Part shown: piece after piece, positions 29,588 to 37,628 of the stretch
How the letters are laid out: each line of letters starts with the position of its first letter
Position numbering within the stretch: the stretch's first letter is position 1
Assembly: GCA_963776195.1 (NCBI GenBank)
Contig: CAVZMO010000047.1
Span: forward strand, 1 to 64,000
Length of the DNA stretch: 64,000 bases
Reading direction: 5' to 3'
Origin: CAVZMO01 sp963776195
Lineage (GTDB): Bacteria > Nitrospirota > Thermodesulfovibrionia > Thermodesulfovibrionales > SM23-35
Program-made: the position numbers and the translations under genes
Notes under the pieces: generated by a model
Seen by the model: the letters and a program-made list of their open reading frames with translations, nothing else
Databases searched by the model: none
What the model was told of the DNA's origin: nothing

Positions 29588-29902
29588 TCACTCCTCAATC
29601 TTGCCGATCTCCGATGCCTTCTTTCTCGTCGATTCTATCTCTTCATTGATTTTTTCGATCTCGCTCAGCGCCTCTGTGACGGTCCTGTCTTTCAAAATTT
29701 GCGTGTCCATGTGCTCTTTCAACTCATATACCCGTTTCCCTATTGCCTTCATTAAGTCGTCCCTTTTCTTCTCCATCTGTTCTGACTGATAGAGCAACCT
29801 CATCAGGGAAATCTCTATTTTCAGTCTTTCGGAAAGCAGTGACGAAAACCATTTGACTTTTTCGACTCCGCCCTCAAAATTCTCTTTCAGTTTCTTTAGC
29901 AT
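29588..29902 (-). CDS. Small coiled-coil protein
   Basis: A 104-residue, highly charged protein with heptad-like spacing over most of its length (SEQMEKKRDDLMKAIGKRVY, then ALSEIEKINEEIESTRKKAS). It has no signal peptide, cysteine or membrane segment. It lies 17 bases downstream of recG in the same direction, so it is probably the last gene of the rimP-nusA-recG operon. The family is not recognised; a cytosolic structural or partner protein is plausible. Confidence 0.7.
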   Translation of the reverse strand: MLKKLKENFEGGVEKVKWFSSLLSERLKIEISLMRLLYQSEQMEKKRDDLMKAIGKRVYELKEHMDTQILKDRTVTEALSEIEKINEEIESTRKKASEIGKIEE

Positions 29903-29919
29903 GTTCTCCTTATCCCGTC

Positions 29920-32001
29920 TTAAAAAGCTCGATTTTTCCTTCCCAGAACGTCTCCAGGGATTCTCTCAGGATAGGGATTCCCCGTCAACTCAGGGTCATT
30001 ATCAATGATGCCGAATGCCTCTCTCCTTGCTTCATCGAGAAGCTGAGCGTCTCTCACGATGTTTGCAACCCTAAGGTCCGGCATCCCCGATTGACGGGTT
30101 CCAAAGAATTCACCGGGTCCGCGTATGTCCAGATCCTCCTCGGCTATCCTGAACCCGTCATTGCTTTTTACCATTATATTAAGTCTTCTCCTGGCTTCCT
30201 CTCCATAGGGTTCATACGCCAGCAGAACGCAGTGGGACTGATGAGAACCCCTGCCGATCCTTCCCCTCAGTTGATGGAGCTGCGAGAGCCCGAACCTTTC
30301 TGCATGTATTATAATCATAAGCGTTGCATTTGGCACGTCTACGCCTACTTCGATGACTGTAGTGCTCACCAATATGTCTATCTCTCCGCCTTTAAAGGAC
30401 TCCATCATCTGTTCTCTCTCCTGTGTTTTCATCCTGCCGTGAATGAGACCGATCCTGAATTCGGGAAAGAATTTCTCAAAGGCGTTCTTCCCTAATGTCG
30501 CCGACCTCAGATCGATCTTTTCAGATTCTTCGATGATCGGATAGACAACGTAGACCTGTCTCCCCTTTTTTATCTCTTCCCGCATAAGCTTGTATATGGA
30601 GTCTTTCTGCGACGAGCGAAACAGGAGAGTAGTAACGGGCCGCCTGTTGGGAGGCAGTTCATCAATGACGGAGTAATCGAGGTCGCCGTATAACGTCAGG
30701 GCGAGCGTCCTGGGTATCGGTGTTGCCGTCATGACAAGGACATCGGGATTGACCGCCTTTTTCTTGAGCAGCGCCCTCTGCATGACTCCAAACCTGTGTT
30801 GTTCATCTATCACCGCAAGACCGAGATTCTTGAATGCCACGCCTTCCTGGATCAACGCATGGGTTCCGACAACCATATCGATCTCTCCGGAAGCAATTCT
30901 GTCAAGAGGCCTGTCTTTATTGCTTCCGGTCAAAAGACATATCTTGAGACCGAGAGTTTCAACGAACCTGTAGATATTGATGTAATGCTGTTCTGCGAGT
31001 ATTTCTGTCGGGACCATGAGGGCTGACTGGTATCCGCATTCCGCCGCCACCATCATAGCCATCAATGCGACAATGGTCTTGCCGCATCCGACGTCACCCT
31101 GTATGAGCCTGTTCATGGGGTAGGGCATTTTCATGTCTCCAAGGATATCATCGAATACCTTGTCCTGGGCCTGTGTCAATCTAAACGGCAGCATGCCGAT
31201 AAGCTTTTTCAGGAGGTTACCTTCTGTGTTGAAGGGAATCCCCTTTTCGAGTATATTACCCTTCTTCATTACGGCAAGACCGAGTTCGAGCATGAACAAC
31301 TCGTCGAAAGAGAGTCTCCTGTGAAAATCACTGACTCCTCTGTTGAGAATTTCGATATCTGTATTTGCATCGGGAAAGTGGATCTGAAAAAGACTTTCGG
31401 ACAGGCCGGGTAAGGCATTTTTTTTCAGAATTTCGACCGGAATCGAATCGACCACATCAGTGGCGCAGGTATTGATTACATTGAACATTATGGACCTCAT
31501 CTGTCTGACACTGAGGCCGCTCGTCACCCTGTATACAGGGACGATCCTGTTCATATGGATAAACGAATCTTCGCCATCCGTAATGATTTCGTATTCCGGG
31601 TTGTCCATCTCGAATCCGGTTCCCCGGTAAGGGTTTATCTTGACGGTCCCGCAAAGCAAGACTTCAAGCCCGGGTTTAAAATTTTTTTTCATGAAAGGCT
31701 GGTTGAACCATTTGCCCTTTAAAAAGGCACTGCCGTCATTGATGGTGAGTTCGAATATTTTCAGATTTTTCCCGGGGAGTCTTATGACTTCTGCGGAAAT
31801 CACTTTCCCTGAAACAGTCTCCACGTTTCCAGAGACAAGATCACTTATTTTTTTGATGCTGCTTCTGTCTTCATACCGATAAGGCAGATAACAGAGGGCG
31901 TCTCTGGCTGTTCTGATGCCGAGACGGTTAAGAAGTTTTGCTCTCTGCGGGCCTACACCTTTTATATATTGGATATCGAAATTCGAGGGGTCTTTACGCA
32001 T
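29920..32001 (-). CDS. recG: ATP-dependent DNA helicase RecG
   Basis: A 693-residue branch-migration helicase that rescues stalled forks and processes D-loops. It begins with the helix-hairpin-helix-like YIKGVGPQRAKLLNRLGI and then the OB wedge domain. Helicase motifs are Walker A QGDVGCGKT, motif II VIDEQHRFG (the DEQH form), MTATPIPRTLAL (motif III), STTVIEVGVDVPNA and the QLRGRIGRG motif VI, ending with the C-terminal RecG helical region. Its first codons overlap the nusA stop by eight bases, showing translational coupling. It is intact and of normal length. Confidence 0.96.
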   Translation of the reverse strand: MRKDPSNFDIQYIKGVGPQRAKLLNRLGIRTARDALCYLPYRYEDRSSIKKISDLVSGNVETVSGKVISAEVIRLPGKNLKIFELTINDGSAFLKGKWFNQPFMKKNFKPGLEVLLCGTVKINPYRGTGFEMDNPEYEIITDGEDSFIHMNRIVPVYRVTSGLSVRQMRSIMFNVINTCATDVVDSIPVEILKKNALPGLSESLFQIHFPDANTDIEILNRGVSDFHRRLSFDELFMLELGLAVMKKGNILEKGIPFNTEGNLLKKLIGMLPFRLTQAQDKVFDDILGDMKMPYPMNRLIQGDVGCGKTIVALMAMMVAAECGYQSALMVPTEILAEQHYINIYRFVETLGLKICLLTGSNKDRPLDRIASGEIDMVVGTHALIQEGVAFKNLGLAVIDEQHRFGVMQRALLKKKAVNPDVLVMTATPIPRTLALTLYGDLDYSVIDELPPNRRPVTTLLFRSSQKDSIYKLMREEIKKGRQVYVVYPIIEESEKIDLRSATLGKNAFEKFFPEFRIGLIHGRMKTQEREQMMESFKGGEIDILVSTTVIEVGVDVPNATLMIIIHAERFGLSQLHQLRGRIGRGSHQSHCVLLAYEPYGEEARRRLNIMVKSNDGFRIAEEDLDIRGPGEFFGTRQSGMPDLRVANIVRDAQLLDEARREAFGIIDNDPELTGNPYPERIPGDVLGRKNRAF

Positions 32002-33082
32002 CAGCAGAAGGAGGAGAGAATGTCCTGTCTGCTTCTTCGATTCTCATCTTGGAATATTCGGATTCACTGATGATGTCGATATCCCATCCGGTGAGCTTCA
32101 TCGCAAGCCTGACATTCTGACCTCTTTTGCCTATCGCGAGGGAGAGCTGCTGATCATTTACAACTACCATTGCTGTCTTTGTCTCTTCATTAATTCCTAC
32201 TCTGTCAACGGCTGCAGGACTCAACGCCCTCGCAACAAGCTGCCTGGGATCATCCGTCCAAGGTATGATGTCTATCCTTTCGCCCCTCAGTTCGCGCACG
32301 ATAGACTGCACCCTTGTCCCTTTCATCCCCACGCAAGCCCCTACCGGGTCAATGGCAGGGTTCTTCGAAAACACCGCGAGTTTTGTTCTTTCGCCGGGTT
32401 CTCTTACAATATTCTTAATGATAACAAGGCTGTCATTAATTTCGGGAACTTCCATCTTGAAGAGAGCGGCAACAAACTGAGGGCTGGTCCTCGTTACCAT
32501 GATAGCGGGTCCCTTCGGGGTTATCCTTACATCTTCTATATACGCCCTGACCGTATCTCCTCTCTTGAGATTTTCGTTCGGCAGGGCATCTTTGATAGGA
32601 AGCAACGCCTCTGTCTTTCCGAGGTTGAGAAAAAAGATCCCTTTTTCCTTTCTCATAACCACCCCGGTGACGATCTGTCCCACCTTGTCTTTGAATTCAT
32701 TGAAGATCACGTCTCTTTCTGCTTCCCTTACCCTCTGAAAAATGACCTGCTTTGCTGTCTGCGCAGCAATCCTGCTGAAGTCATGAAGGTCCAGAGGTAA
32801 ATCGATCGTATCTCCTTCCGCTGCTTCAGGAGAAATTTTTTGGGCATCTTCAATGGAGATCTCCTCGTCTTTGTCGGATACCGCCGAAACAATCTTTTTT
32901 GTCTCAAAAACCGATATGTCGCAATTCTTCGGGTCTATGGTCAGGTCTATATTCGTCCTTCCCCCGAACCTTTTTCTCGCAGCGGAAAGCAGGGCGGAGC
33001 GCAGCGTTTCGATCAACACCTCGCGTGAGATACCCTTTTCTCTACTAATCTGTTCTATTACATAGCAGAGTTCTTTCGCCAT
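31994..33082 (-). CDS. nusA: Transcription termination/antitermination factor NusA
   Basis: A 362-residue protein that binds RNA polymerase and nascent RNA. Domains in order: N-terminal RNAP-binding domain (MAKELCYVIEQISREKGIS), S1 domain (about 130-195), and two KH domains with CVGMKGTRVQSIVREL and AIGKRGQNVRLAMKLTGW. It lacks the C-terminal acidic repeats of gamma-proteobacterial NusA, as is usual outside that group. Its ATG overlaps the rimP stop by one base (TAATG). Downstream comes recG, not ylxR-infB as in most genomes. Confidence 0.96.
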   Translation of the reverse strand: MAKELCYVIEQISREKGISREVLIETLRSALLSAARKRFGGRTNIDLTIDPKNCDISVFETKKIVSAVSDKDEEISIEDAQKISPEAAEGDTIDLPLDLHDFSRIAAQTAKQVIFQRVREAERDVIFNEFKDKVGQIVTGVVMRKEKGIFFLNLGKTEALLPIKDALPNENLKRGDTVRAYIEDVRITPKGPAIMVTRTSPQFVAALFKMEVPEINDSLVIIKNIVREPGERTKLAVFSKNPAIDPVGACVGMKGTRVQSIVRELRGERIDIIPWTDDPRQLVARALSPAAVDRVGINEETKTAMVVVNDQQLSLAIGKRGQNVRLAMKLTGWDIDIISESEYSKMRIEEADRTFSPPSADA

Positions 33083-33534
33083 TACAGTTCTATCTCCAGT
33101 CTTGCCCTCGATATTTTATCAAAGGGTATAACTATTTCCTGCTCATTTACCAATATTTTTATAGAACTGTCGCTAACTTCTTGTATCCGGCCGAGAAAGA
33201 AGTTCTGGTTTACGATTTTTTCTCTTGTAACAATTCGGGCGAGTTTACCTTTGTTTTTTTCGAAATCGTCTAAACGTCTCAGGGGCCTGTCAAGCCCGGG
33301 AGAAGAAACCTCAAGGGTATAACGTGCGGTCATCAGGTTTTCGACGTCAAGAAGAGCATCTAAGCTCTTGCTGAACTTCTCGCAGTCGTCGAGCGTGATC
33401 CCGTCTTCCTTGTCAATAACGATTCTCAGCAACAACTTTCCCTTTCCCAAAATCTCAATGTCAAAGAGTTCAACTCCCTGCCCTTCGGCAACCTGCCCGG
33501 CCAAGTGCAAAACCTTCTGCCTTAAATTATTCAT
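33082..33534 (-). CDS. rimP: Ribosome maturation factor RimP
   Basis: A 150-residue protein needed for maturation of the 30S subunit. It has GVELFDIEILGKGKLLLRI, the central DDCEKFSKSLDALLD, the hallmark YTLEVSSPGLDRPL, and a C-terminal SH3-like barrel ending IPFDKISRARLEIEL. Together with nusA downstream this is the conserved rimP-nusA pair. The operon promoter must lie between its start and the family C repeat/terminators to the right. Confidence 0.95.
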   Translation of the reverse strand: MNNLRQKVLHLAGQVAEGQGVELFDIEILGKGKLLLRIVIDKEDGITLDDCEKFSKSLDALLDVENLMTARYTLEVSSPGLDRPLRRLDDFEKNKGKLARIVTREKIVNQNFFLGRIQEVSDSSIKILVNEQEIVIPFDKISRARLEIEL

Positions 33535-33558
33535 AGCGAACTATGTTCCAAATGATTT

Positions 33559-33622
33559 GTCATGCTGAACTCGTTTCAGCATCTCTTGTGCTGAGGTCCC
33601 GAAACAAGTTCGGTATGACATG
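33559..33622. repeat. Palindromic intergenic repeat, family C
   Basis: TGTCATGCTGAACTCGTTTC at the left and GAAACAAGTTCGGTATGACA at the right are imperfect complements around CAGCATCTCTTGTGCTGAG. It is a third hairpin family in the window, just upstream of rimP. Confidence 0.7.
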
Positions 33623-33677
33623 ATGCAATTCTGAAAAACCTTTAACATAACGAAACCATAAAAACCTTAAAAACAAA

Positions 33678-33697
33678 AGAGTGGGAATTCCCACTCT
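33678..33697 (-). terminator. Intrinsic terminator, distal of two
   Basis: The 20-base palindrome AGAGTGGGAATTCCCACTCT is followed, on the minus strand, by TTTTGTTTTTAAGG. It backs up the terminator at 33755 and insulates rimP from the lipoprotein gene. Confidence 0.75.
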
Positions 33698-33754
33698 TCG
33701 CATAAACATCCACAGGATAATAAAAAATATACCAGTTTTTTGTTAAAAAAGCAA

Positions 33755-33791
33755 ATTCAGGGGATAAGCAGATAGTACCTATCCCCTGAAT
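33755..33791 (-). terminator. Intrinsic terminator of the small lipoprotein gene
   Basis: ATTCAGGGGATA and TATCCCCTGAAT form a 12-bp stem, followed on the minus strand by TTGCTTTTTTAAC. It begins nine bases after the lipoprotein stop codon. Confidence 0.85.
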
Positions 33792-33799
33792 CTAATGAG

Positions 33800-33994
33800 T
33801 TACTTACCCGCTGGCTTCTCTGGTGCTGGTGCCGGTGCTGGCGCTTCAGCCGGTTTCTCCGGAGCTGGAGCCGGTGCCGGTGCTTCGGCCGCTGGTTTCG
33901 GAGCCTCTGGCTTCGGTGTTTCAGCAGGCTTACAGCCTAAGGTAAATGCTACCAATAACATTAATGATAATACTAACGCTATAACCTTCTTCAT
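33800..33994 (-). CDS. Small proline/alanine-rich lipoprotein
   Basis: About 64 residues from the ATG at 33994; the ribosome site AAGGAGGTGA lies eight bases ahead. A lysine-start hydrophobic signal ends in the lipobox FTLGC (Cys near residue 21), so the mature protein is only about 44 residues and lipid-anchored. The rest is two near-exact copies of EAPAPAPAPEKPA, an extended polyproline-like spacer. It has a near-consensus promoter, a perfect ribosome site and tandem terminators, the hallmarks of an abundantly expressed single gene. Its function is unknown; such tails can span the periplasm or bind peptidoglycan. Confidence 0.85.
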   Translation of the reverse strand: MKKVIALVLSLMLLVAFTLGCKPAETPKPEAPKPAAEAPAPAPAPEKPAEAPAPAPAPEKPAGK

Positions 33995-34033
33995 TAAGTT
34001 CTCACCTCCTTCCAAGATATCTCAAATATTAAA

Positions 34034-34062
34034 AAGATAGTATAACGCAACAGCTTTGTCAA
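34034..34062 (-). promoter_or_regulatory. Promoter of the small lipoprotein gene
   Basis: On the minus strand TTGACA (34057-34062) is a perfect -35, with 17 bases to TATCTT (34034-34039). The predicted start near 34027 leaves a leader of about 33 bases with the AAGGAGGTGA site. It lies in the 316-base divergent gap between the lipoprotein gene and acsE. Confidence 0.6.
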
Positions 34063-34245
34063 CCTTAAATTGCAGGCATTTTATACACTTTTTTCCTAAA
34101 AAGCAAGAATTTTTTTAAATTTCAGTAAAAGGCAATTAACGAATGCTAAAAAACTCTTTACCAAAAAAATATTTTATGTTATTGTTTTAAAGCTTATGTC
34201 TTCTCTTAAATTATCGTTAACAAGAAGAGTATAGCTTTTTTGGAA

Positions 34246-34285
34246 TATAATTTCATAGGGGCGATCGAACATATCGAATCGCCCC
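34246..34285 (+). promoter_or_regulatory. Candidate acs operon promoter (-10) with a hairpin at the mRNA 5' end
   Basis: TATAAT at 34246-34251 lacks a recognisable -35. Transcription would begin near 34258, which is exactly where an 8-bp hairpin starts (GGGGCGAT at 34258-34265, ATCGCCCC at 34278-34285). The stem ends about ten bases before the AGAAAGGAGC ribosome site of acsE. No T-run follows, so a terminator is unlikely; a stabilising or regulatory 5' stem is more likely. Confidence 0.4.
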
Positions 34286-34310
34286 TCATTGTCAGAAAGG
34301 AGCGCGGTTC

Positions 34311-35093
34311 ATGTTGATTATTGGTGAAAAACTGAGCATAATCGCCAAAAGAGTCAGAGAGGCGATGATAAAAAGAGATAAAGGTCCGATACAGGATATA
34401 GCAACCTCTCAGTGGAAGGCGGGTGCGGGTATGATAGATGCCAACATCGGACCTGCAGAAGATGACGGCGAAGATCTCATGAAATGGATGGTCACTACGA
34501 TACAGGAAGTTGTCCCTCTTCCGATATGTCTTGATACAACAAATTATAAAGCAGTAGAGGCCGGTCTCAAGGTGCATAACAACCAGTGGGGAAGGTCTCT
34601 CATTAATTCGACGTCAAACGACCCCGACCGGTTTACGATGCTCGAGATCGCGGCAAAGTATAATTCCCGGATCATCGGTCTTACCGTGGGGAAGGGCGGT
34701 CTGCCGGCAGATGCGGAAGAGAGGGCGGCCATCGCAGCAGAGATCATGGCGAGGGCTGCCGAATATGGTGTTTCATTGGAGGATTTATACCTTGATCCCC
34801 TTGTTCTTCAGATAGCGACTTCTCAAGACCACGCTTTGCAGGTAATAAAGGCGGTCCGGATGTTTCAGGAGCTGAACGATCCGCCGATGAAGACGGTGGT
34901 GGGCCTCAGTAATATATCGAATGGGTGTCCGAAGCAGTTGAGGCCGATTCTGAACAATTATTACCTTTCTCTATTGATATACGAAGGTCTCACTGCCGCT
35001 ATAGCAGACCCGCATGAGGTTGCACCGACTGCCAAGACCATTGATGTGATAATGGGCAGAACACTTTACGCGCATTCATATTTAGAGATGTGA
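34311..35093 (+). CDS. acsE: Methyltetrahydrofolate:corrinoid iron-sulfur protein methyltransferase
   Basis: A 260-residue TIM-barrel enzyme of the pterin-binding (dihydropteroate synthase-like) family that moves the methyl group from methyl-THF to cob(I)amide of the corrinoid protein. Key segments are MIDANIGPAEDDGEDLMKWM, PICLDTTNYKAVEAGLKV, SLINSTSNDPDRF, LTVGKGGLP and KTVVGLSNISNGCP, all typical of AcsE. It starts at ATG 34311 after AGAAAGGAGC. It is first in the operon and is followed immediately by its acceptor subunits. Cytosolic; intact. Confidence 0.95.
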   Translation: MLIIGEKLSIIAKRVREAMIKRDKGPIQDIATSQWKAGAGMIDANIGPAEDDGEDLMKWMVTTIQEVVPLPICLDTTNYKAVEAGLKVHNNQWGRSLINSTSNDPDRFTMLEIAAKYNSRIIGLTVGKGGLPADAEERAAIAAEIMARAAEYGVSLEDLYLDPLVLQIATSQDHALQVIKAVRMFQELNDPPMKTVVGLSNISNGCPKQLRPILNNYYLSLLIYEGLTAAIADPHEVAPTAKTIDVIMGRTLYAHSYLEM

Positions 35094-35110
35094 CACCGGC
35101 AAAGAGCAGA

Positions 35111-35151
35111 GGGCAAAAAGAGACTCTTTGCCCATGCATTGTGCTCAATGC
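35111..35151 (+). other. Two intercistronic stem-loops between acsE and acsD
   Basis: GGGCAAA (35111-35117) pairs with TTTGCCC (35127-35133), and GCATTG (35136-35141) pairs with CAATGC (35146-35151). Neither has a U-tract, so they are more likely mRNA processing or stability elements than terminators. The acsD ribosome site AAGGAGGA follows. Confidence 0.4.
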
Positions 35152-35174
35152 CATGATTTTTAAGGAGGATTAAA

Positions 35175-36116
35175 ATGGCATTCGTCCCACCGAAAGAGAC
35201 TTATTCCGGCAAGGTTTATCCTGTTCATATCGGTACCGATCCAAAAGGAGTTGCCTTTGGAGGGGAGAATGTACTCCCTTTTCATACCTTCGAAGGTGCA
35301 ACACCGAATAAGCCTGTCATCGCATTCGAAATACAGGATGTGCCACCTATCGACTGGCCGGAGGAAGTACAAAAACCCTATTACGATGTTTCGAATGACC
35401 CGGCATCATGGGCAAAATTCTGTCAGGACATTCTGAGAGCTCAAGCGATTGCGCTCAGGCTTATGGGTACCCACCCGGACAGAGAGAACCGCTCAGCCGA
35501 AGATGCGGCGAAGACCGTGAGAGATGTTCTTGCCTCAATAGATGTTCCTTTGATTATACTCGGCAGCAACCATACCGAAAAAGACGCTTCCGTTCTGGTC
35601 GCTGCGGCGGAAGCTGCAAAAGACGGGAACTGTATCATCGGAAAGGCGCAGGAGGCTAATTATAAGACCATTGCTGCTGCTGCAATGGCGAACAATCACA
35701 AATTGATTGCGATGTCGGAACTTGACATTAATCTCTCGAAACAGTTGAACATCCTCATCACTCAGATGGGTTTCGAGAAACAGAGAATCATTACGGACCC
35801 CATGTGCTCTGCCCTCGGGTATGGGCTTGAATATACTTATTCCGTCATGGAGAGGATAAGACTTGCGGCACTTGCCCAGAATGATGTGACGATGCAACAG
35901 CCGATATTAGCCGACATAGGGATGTACGTCTGGAAAGTCAAAGAGACGCAGGCGAGCGAGGCGGACGTACCTCAGTGGGGCAGTGTGGAAGAGCGAGGCG
36001 TAGCATGGGAGGCTGTTACAGCAACGGCCCTCCTTATGGCCGGGGCTGAGCTTCTTATCATGAGACATCCGAAGGCTGCCGAGGCAGTCCAAAGCGTGAT
36101 AGAAGAACTAACTTAA
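35175..36116 (+). CDS. acsD: Corrinoid iron-sulfur protein, small (delta) subunit
   Basis: A 313-residue TIM-barrel subunit that, with AcsC, carries the methyl-cobamide between AcsE and acetyl-CoA synthase. It begins MAFVPPKETYSGKVYPVHIG with strong AAGGAGGA ahead, and has the conserved ENVLPFHTFEGATPNKPVIA, ALRLMGTHPDRENRSAEDAA, IILGSNHTEKDASVL, DPMCSALGYGLEYTYSVMER and QQPILADIGMYVWKVKE. The C-terminal part contacts cobalamin in the family. It is intact and the size is normal. Confidence 0.95.
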   Translation: MAFVPPKETYSGKVYPVHIGTDPKGVAFGGENVLPFHTFEGATPNKPVIAFEIQDVPPIDWPEEVQKPYYDVSNDPASWAKFCQDILRAQAIALRLMGTHPDRENRSAEDAAKTVRDVLASIDVPLIILGSNHTEKDASVLVAAAEAAKDGNCIIGKAQEANYKTIAAAAMANNHKLIAMSELDINLSKQLNILITQMGFEKQRIITDPMCSALGYGLEYTYSVMERIRLAALAQNDVTMQQPILADIGMYVWKVKETQASEADVPQWGSVEERGVAWEAVTATALLMAGAELLIMRHPKAAEAVQSVIEELT

Positions 36117-36196
36117 ATGACAAGCTCTAAACAATATCGAATAGTGAAATTAGAAACCTTTGTTATTTAGAATTTACATTTTTTTGGAGGGTTATT

Positions 36197-37540
36197 ATGG
36201 CTTTGACCGGCGTTGAGATCTTCAAGCTTCTGCCGAAAACAAATTGCAAGAAATGCGGGTTTCCTACATGTCTTGCCTTTGCTATGAAACTTGCCCAGAG
36301 ACAGGCATCCCTGGATTCATGCCCCGATGTTTCCGAGGAAGCAAAACAGAAATTGGGTGCAGCATCTGCGCCGCCTGTGAGGCCGATTACACTCGGCACA
36401 GGGGAAAAGGCTATTAAGATCGGGGAAGAGACGGTACTTTTCAGGCACGATAAAAGGTTTGTTAATCCGTGCGTTTTTGCACTGGAAATTAAGGACACTT
36501 TTTCAGAGTCTGACATAAAGAACAAGGTTGAAGAAGTTCTTAACTCGGAAATAGACAGGGTAGGTCAGAAACTCAGGATTAACGCGATAGCGCTTGTCAA
36601 TACCTCGGGCGATGCGGTCAGATTCGAATCTGCAGCAAAGATTGTTTCAGCGATCGCATCTGAAATTCCTGTGATCCTCTGTACCGATAATCCTCAGGCT
36701 GCTGAGGCTGCGGTAAGATTATTTGCCGATAAGAAACCGGTAATCTACGGAGTAAATGCAGAAAATACAGAGCCGATGGTTGACCTCGCAAAGGTGCATA
36801 AAGCAACACTCGGCGTTACCGCAAACGGTCTGGACGACCTCGTTAATCTTACGGAGAAGGTTAAATCCCTCGGTGTTGAAGATATCGTGATAGACTCCGG
36901 AGCAAGGAAGGCAAAAGAGATCCTGGAGCATAATACCTTAATCAGAAGGGCCGCGATAAAAAAGAATTTTAAGCCTCTCGGCTATCCTGTGATAACCTTT
37001 GCGCAGCGGGAAGACAGCCTTGTCGAAACACTCGTAGCGTCAGTCGCTGTTACAAAATATTCTTCCATAGTTGTCCTGAGCAGCATTGAGAGATGGAAGA
37101 ACCTCGCTCTTTTTACGTTACGGCAGAACATCTATACCGACCCCCAGGTCCCAATGCAGGTCGAGCAAAAGGTTTACAAGATCGGCGAGCCGACGGCCGA
37201 TTCTCCGCTTTTTATCACGACAAACTTCTCGCTCACCTATTTTATCGTATCCGGCGAACTCGAAAACAGCAAAGTCCCGGGTTATCTCGCCGTGATGGAT
37301 TGCGAGGGTCTTTCGGTTCTTACGGCGTGGGCAGCGGGTAAATTTACGGCTTCAAAAATCGCACAGTTTATCAAGGAAAGCGGGATAGAGAGTAACATAA
37401 AACACAGGGAGCTTATCATCCCCGGTTATGTCTCGATACTCAGCGGCGCCATAGAAGATAAACTTGAAGGCTGGAAGGTCACTGTCGGGCCGAGAGAGGC
37501 AAACGGGTTACCGGCATTTTTGAGATCAAGGGCGGCATAG
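36197..37540 (+). CDS. acsC: Corrinoid iron-sulfur protein, large (gamma) subunit
   Basis: A 447-residue subunit with an N-terminal 4Fe-4S domain, C-x2-C-x4-C in NCKKCGFPTC (residues 17-26) plus a fourth cysteine in LDSCPD, which reactivates cob(II)amide. A TIM barrel follows, and the C-terminal B12-binding region is seen as PGYLAVMDCEGLSVLTAWAAGKF. Ribosome site GGAGGG precedes the ATG. It is intact and forms the expected heterodimer with the product of the gene before. Confidence 0.95.
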   Translation: MALTGVEIFKLLPKTNCKKCGFPTCLAFAMKLAQRQASLDSCPDVSEEAKQKLGAASAPPVRPITLGTGEKAIKIGEETVLFRHDKRFVNPCVFALEIKDTFSESDIKNKVEEVLNSEIDRVGQKLRINAIALVNTSGDAVRFESAAKIVSAIASEIPVILCTDNPQAAEAAVRLFADKKPVIYGVNAENTEPMVDLAKVHKATLGVTANGLDDLVNLTEKVKSLGVEDIVIDSGARKAKEILEHNTLIRRAAIKKNFKPLGYPVITFAQREDSLVETLVASVAVTKYSSIVVLSSIERWKNLALFTLRQNIYTDPQVPMQVEQKVYKIGEPTADSPLFITTNFSLTYFIVSGELENSKVPGYLAVMDCEGLSVLTAWAAGKFTASKIAQFIKESGIESNIKHRELIIPGYVSILSGAIEDKLEGWKVTVGPREANGLPAFLRSRAA

Positions 37541-37628
37541 CGACAAAGGCCGGCAATTTAATTATATTAAATATATAATTATATTTAGTATATATAACCA
37601 CGTTGTTTCGAACAAAGAGGAGGTCCGA

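Noticed and set aside
33795..34040. Gly/Ala-rich plus-strand frame (GAGAGASAGFSGAG)
   Set aside because: It is the antisense of the proline/alanine repeat of the lipoprotein gene, which has a promoter, ribosome site and signal peptide on the other strand.
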